From positions 22,297,501 through 22,361,500 of the forward strand of contig NC_068557.1 in NCBI RefSeq assembly GCF_022201045.2: 64,000 nt of DNA, in the 5' to 3' direction. Below the pieces are notes generated by a model. The model was not told the DNA's origin, searched no databases, and saw only the letters and a program-made list of their open reading frames with translations. This stretch comes from Citrus sinensis. Taxonomy: Eukaryota > Streptophyta > Magnoliopsida > Sapindales > Rutaceae. Positions 59,684-64,000 of this stretch are shown piece after piece; position 1 is the stretch's first letter; every line of letters begins with the position of its first letter. The position numbers and the translations under genes are program-made.

Positions 59684-61998
59684 CTACTGCTCTGTTTGTT
59701 TCTCAGCCGTCCTAGTAAAGCAAACAAGTAATTCTGTATTTCCCTGAGCGCCTTTTAGAGGAGACTCAATCCACCCTTTAGTCTGGAATCCGAAATTTTC
59801 TACCCCTTTTATGACCTTTTCAAGAACCTACAGAATGAACGCAGGGTTAATGGATTATTATCTAGTGCTTACAACTTTCAAGTCAATGCCAAATATAAGC
59901 ATGCTCAAAATTAGAGTAAAACAAGAATTAGAGAAAAACAAGAGAAGCATAAAACTCCTCTGAACAAAGGAACAAAGAAGTGAGATCAATTAGAAAATAA
60001 TGATGAGAAAAATTTCAGACCTCCTTATGGACTAAAGGATCTCTCACAATCCCACCACCTCCTACCTGCAACAACAACGAAATTTTGAACTCAAACACAT
60101 GATACTCACCGTCTTAAACCGATGAAAAATGAAGGAATGATTTTATGTGACCACCAAATAACAAGTTGTTGAGGTACTTCCAATTAAAAGAAGAAGCTGG
60201 TGAAGTTAGCAGCCACTTCGGAGTGGAAAGGTGGTTCCCTCATTGACATCATTTCAGATTTATTTAGTCATATACAGCAGAGTCCAGCACAAGTGAAAAA
60301 ATGGAGATAAGTTACCTACCTGTGATCTGCGAGCTTCAAATTGAGGTTTGACCAAGGTAATCAAAGTTGCCTCTTCCTTCATCAAGTTTATCACAGCAGG
60401 CATGACCTGCTTATAAAGAAGGATCACAATATGCAGGACACAATGGTCAATAAGCACTAGATTCACAAGAACAATTGCCCTGTCGTGAATAATTATCAAA
60501 ATCATCATCTTATTCACTTATTTTCCCATCTATGGTGATTATTAGAAGAGCAAAAGAGAAGGTGCAACACCATTAAGCAACGACCATACAAGCAGGGGAA
60601 TCAAAGGTGTGGAGATGTACGCAAACAATTCAAAGAGCTCATAAACTTAGCATTACAACATTTGTCAGCATTTGAAAGCTTACCGTGAGAATAGAAATGA
60701 ATGAAAGGTCCAAAGTCACCAAATCAACTCTCTGAGGGAGAGCAGTGAGGTATCTTAAATTTGTCCTTTCTATTACAGAAACACGTCCATCACGACGAAT
60801 TTTGTCTGCTACCTATTGAAGATGTTAACATCCATAATCAAGCAAAGATCTATAACAAATCAAGAATGCAGAGTATTGGACAATCAGAAGAAACATTGCC
60901 TTCTACGAAAGAGAAAAGAAAAAAGAAATCCCTGTACCTGTCCATAACCGACATCAACCCCATAAACAAATGATGCACCATACTGAAGCAGACAGTCAGT
61001 AAACCCTCCAGTGGACAAACCTGAATCAAGAGCTACTTTGCCAGCTACATCAACACCCAGTTGTTCAATGGCAGCTTCTAACTTATGTCCTGCTCTGAAC
61101 AAATGAACAAAAGATAAAAATCAGAATAAGACTCACCAATGTCACCATAAAATCAAAATTTATGTCTGAAATTGCAAGATGAATTGTTCCAGGAATAATC
61201 ACCTACATACATATTTTGGCACTTGGGCAATTATTTCTACAACAGCCTTATCAGAGACAGCTGTTCCAGCTTTGTTCACCACCTTTCCATCTACAAACAC
61301 TTTCCCTACACCATAAATGAGTTTGAGAGATGGGATCACCAAATAATCAAACAACTAAAGTCGATTGTCTATTCTAAACTAAATGAGTTCACAATGCGAG
61401 TCTCTTAATCTACCTGACACATTTACATAAAAGTTTCAATACATACTGGCAATCAACTAAGATTCGTAGCAATACTAATCATGTGAACCACATACTCATA
61501 TTAGATAGAAAATTCGCCCATACTCTATCGAAACTAAAATATTATGAAAAGAACCAAGATTCAGGAGGGCCTTGTTTATACAATTCAATAATTTAGCTTA
61601 CCTTGCAATATCCATGACTGTATGTATGTTCGACTATATTGCTGAAACCTTTCAAGACATATCTCATCCAGCCTCCTCTTCCTTAAAAAATGTCAACAAT
61701 AGAACATAAAATATCAAATCCACAACGAAAAAACAGAAAATCCATATTTTCTCTATCAAATTAACCCTCTTACCAATGCCTGACTTTCTTAACAGATCAA
61801 TTTTTAAAAGTTTTGACACTTATATAAAAATGAATTGTTCAATAAATAGACATAGTTCGGGTTATATGCAATAGCAATAAAGCTTACTTTTTAGGCAATT
61901 GAATCTTCTCTGACTTGGCATTGCTAGCAACAGCAAAGCTTCTGATGGGATATTGTCTCTGTCCTTTCAGCAATCTCCCTGAACAATAGTTACATTAC

Positions 61999-62029
<31 letters not shown>

Positions 62030-62214
62030 CTCAAATTTTTACACCATGATCTCTCGTAAAGCCTAACAATTAAAATTAAAAGAATGAAGTGATGGGTACC
62101 GAGAAGAACATGAGAATTGGAGTTGGAAAGTAAAAACAGGCCTGAATTGGCAGTACTTGTTGGGTTATTATAACAGCGAAGGTTTATTGGGAGCTTCAGA
62201 ATTTGCAATGCCAT
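59684..62214 (-). CDS. TlyA/hemolysin-related FtsJ-type RNA methyltransferase, plastid or mitochondrial
   Basis: Homologue of bacterial TlyA, an S4-domain plus FtsJ-type enzyme that 2'-O-methylates rRNA; in plants probably organellar. Exons (minus) 62214-62100, 61978-61888, about 61681-61602, 61305-61203, 61094-60938, 60812-60684, 60406-60320, 60065-60021 and 59827-59684 keep frame and give 316 aa. N-terminal transit peptide (about 1-55). S4 RNA-binding domain at about 70-130 (KKRRLDEICLERF, GKVFVDGKVVNKAGT). SAM-binding loop ALDSGLSTGGFTD at 151-163, VYGVDVGYGQ, VDLVTLDLSFIS, VKPQFEARRSQ, and the GNTELLVCF end. The name hemolysin reflects bacterial annotation history, not a toxin role here. 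The only uncertain junction is the 3' edge of exon 3. Confidence 0.88.
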
Positions 62215-63246
62215 TTCTATAGAGAATTTCTTTGCATCGAAGTGTAAAATTAAGATTTCTAAAAGGTAGTCATCTTATTGCCCCAAAATTAGTCTATTTT
62301 GAAATGTCATCAAGAGTAGAATGCTGCTATTGCTTCCAAATGAAATTAGGGTTTTCGCGGGAGCGGACCGCTCTGAAAATTGGATGAAAGAGGAAAATGC
62401 GAGTGCGTTGTTTCGTTTGTAAGTGATAAGGCTATTTGCGTCTTTGCACCTCGAGTTGTCGAGTGACTTAAGCACACCGTTTTGATGCTCGTTAGAACTC
62501 AGTAAGTTGAACTCCAAAATAAGTGTGGCATAAATTTCATTTTGATTTCGTTTCATGTAGTGAGCTCTCTCTCTCTCTCGATCCTTTTTTTTTTTGGGTA
62601 AATAAATGAATACTCTTAGTTAAACTATTATCCTTATAAATATGAACATTTTAACGAATATTCTATTTGATTGTATCATTATTATCTAAGTATCAAATAC
62701 TTAAGCATTAATCATTATAACTTCCAACAATTCGGAAAAAAAAAAAGAAAGCAAAATAACTTCCAAAGAATTCATTTGTTTCCCTTTGATCCAGTCATGC
62801 CCATAACATATTTTAAGAAATTATTAATGACAAATAATTGGTATTAAAGTATTTTTATTCTGTTGATTTTTTTTTTTTTTAATAGCAGAAGGCCTAGAAA
62901 TATCCAAGATTTTTTCATCATTGATTATAAACATTACAAAAGCATTTTATTTCTAAGAAAAGTAGCAAGTAGCCCGCAAATCTTATGGTTTGTAGAATAA
63001 TGGAGCTGTGATATGCAACATAAGCCATACTCAAGGCTTTGGATAAGGGATAAGGCTAGATGTGCTTTCCATCCAATGAAAAATCTGCAAGTGTGACACC
63101 TCATTCTTCACAACCACAAGTTTTCAAATCAAAGATACTCTTAAGTCCACTCAGCAAATCCATCACCCTTTGAACTTTTGCTTGCATATCTATACAAAGC
63201 CGAGCTCTTGGTAGAAACAGAAGTCTTTTAACAAACACAATCTCAA
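62215..63246. promoter_or_regulatory. Shared divergent intergenic region of the TlyA-like and PsaL genes
   Basis: About 1 kb between two start codons on opposite strands. A (CT)n run at about 62566-62578, poly-A and poly-T tracts, and the PsaL leader from about 63180. No clear TATA was fixed for PsaL; photosynthesis genes are often TATA-less with an initiator. No gene seen. Confidence 0.4.
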
Positions 63247-64000
63247 ATGGCTTCTGTTTCTTCTCCAATGGCCAGCCAGCTCAAAAGTAGCTTTACTTCA
63301 CCAGTTTCCAGGAGCCTGCTTACTCCAAGGGGTATCTCTGGATCTCCATTCAGGGTTGTTCCCTCCAAGAGAAGCCCTCGTTTCATTGTCAAAGCTATCC
63401 AATCTGAAAAGGTAACACATTGATGAAATATAAATGTTTATTCGGAATTCATAATCATCATCCTTTTCCTTTTTAAGAATGATAGTTATGGTTTTGCTTT
63501 TGAAATTGAAATGGACTCATTAGTTATCAAGGTAGAGTGTTGCGGTTGGCAAGACTTCTGTTGTTGTGCTTTCAAGATTAAATTAGAAGTATAGAGCAGT
63601 TATAAATATACCCTTTTTAAGTAATTTGATTTGCACTTTGTGCAGCCAACTTACCAAGTTATTCAGCCAATCAATGGTGATCCATTCATTGGAAGCTTGG
63701 AGACTCCAATTACATCAAGTCCATTGATTGCATGGTACCTCTCAAATCTACCAGCTTATCGGACGGCAGTCAGCCCACTACTGAGAGGAGTAGAGGTGGG
63801 GTTGGCCCATGGATTCCTCCTTGTGGGTCCATTTGTTAAGGCAGGGCCATTGAGAAACACAGAAATAGCAGGACCAGCAGGGTCATTGGCAGCTGGTGGC
63901 CTTGTTGTGATCCTCAGCATTTGCTTGACAATCTATGGAATTGCTTCATTCAATGAAGGAGAGCCATCCACTGCTCCAGGCTTAACATTGACCGGAAGGA
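63247..64000 (+). CDS. PSAL: Photosystem I reaction centre subunit XI, PsaL (cut by the window end)
   Basis: Nuclear-encoded thylakoid membrane subunit of photosystem I. It binds chlorophyll and forms the docking side for light-harvesting complex II in state transitions. Exon 1 63247-63411 encodes the plastid transit peptide ([16 protein letters not shown]... to VKAIQSEK). Exon 2 begins at 63646 (acceptor TGCAG) with [17 protein letters not shown], then [20 protein letters not shown], a membrane helix starting at [20 protein letters not shown] and a second at [19 protein letters not shown]. The end of the protein lies past the window. The match to plant PsaL is unambiguous. Confidence 0.95.

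Noticed and set aside
1-64000. CRISPR arrays, operons, tRNA or rRNA genes
   Set aside because: No regular spacer arrays, cloverleaf sequences or rRNA stretches noticed. The tRNA-like TGGTATCAGAGC at 9192-9203 is the copia primer binding site.

Overview
The window is nuclear DNA from a eudicot plant. It is AT-rich, has intron-containing genes with plant splice signals, and ends in the nuclear gene for photosystem I subunit PsaL. The protein sequences feel like a woody rosid, possibly Citrus or a relative, but that is an impression from memory. No database search was possible.

Layout. (1) 1-9530 is a retroelement nest. The 3' part of an Athila-like Ty3/gypsy element (1-6889) ends in a 1.33 kb LTR and lies inside a minus-strand Ty1/copia element (6890-9530). 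Between integrase and LTR the gypsy element carries unusual cargo: a reading frame resembling the cysteine-rich nucleic-acid-binding proteins of carlaviruses, and a region resembling LOG, the cytokinin-activating phosphoribohydrolase. This is the most unusual content of the window. (2) 9531-31700 is a tandem cluster of four complete UGT74-type glucosyltransferase genes (UGT-A to UGT-D, 464-468 aa, one intron each). Remnants of further copies lie between them: exon, intron, promoter and 3'-flank fragments, with small transposons in the gaps. (3) 31700-35630 is intergenic, with a tandem duplication and a small Mutator-type MITE. (4) 35633-59428 and onward is a conserved single-copy gene block: a BIR1-like receptor kinase (minus), a FRIGIDA-like 3 homologue, the meiotic ZIP4/SPO22 homologue, a chloroplast rhodanese-like 4A homologue, ATG10, a TlyA/FtsJ-type RNA methyltransferase (minus) and PsaL (cut by the window end).

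From memory, BIR1, FRL3 and ZIP4 are neighbours in Arabidopsis (At5g48380, At5g48385, At5g48390), and the rhodanese 4A and hemolysin-related genes are also neighbours (At3g25480, At3g25470). Two ancestral gene blocks therefore seem to abut here. A 5'-truncated LINE with a 16-bp target duplication lies between BIR1 and FRL3, and a long-TIR element lies between the rhodanese gene and ATG10.

The conserved genes do not form a pathway. They are unrelated housekeeping, signalling, meiotic, autophagy and photosynthesis genes in conserved order. The UGT cluster is the fast-evolving part: repeated local duplication, loss and transposon insertion around genes that probably glucosylate small acids, hormones or secondary metabolites. 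Gene models were built by reading splice sites and family conservation by eye.
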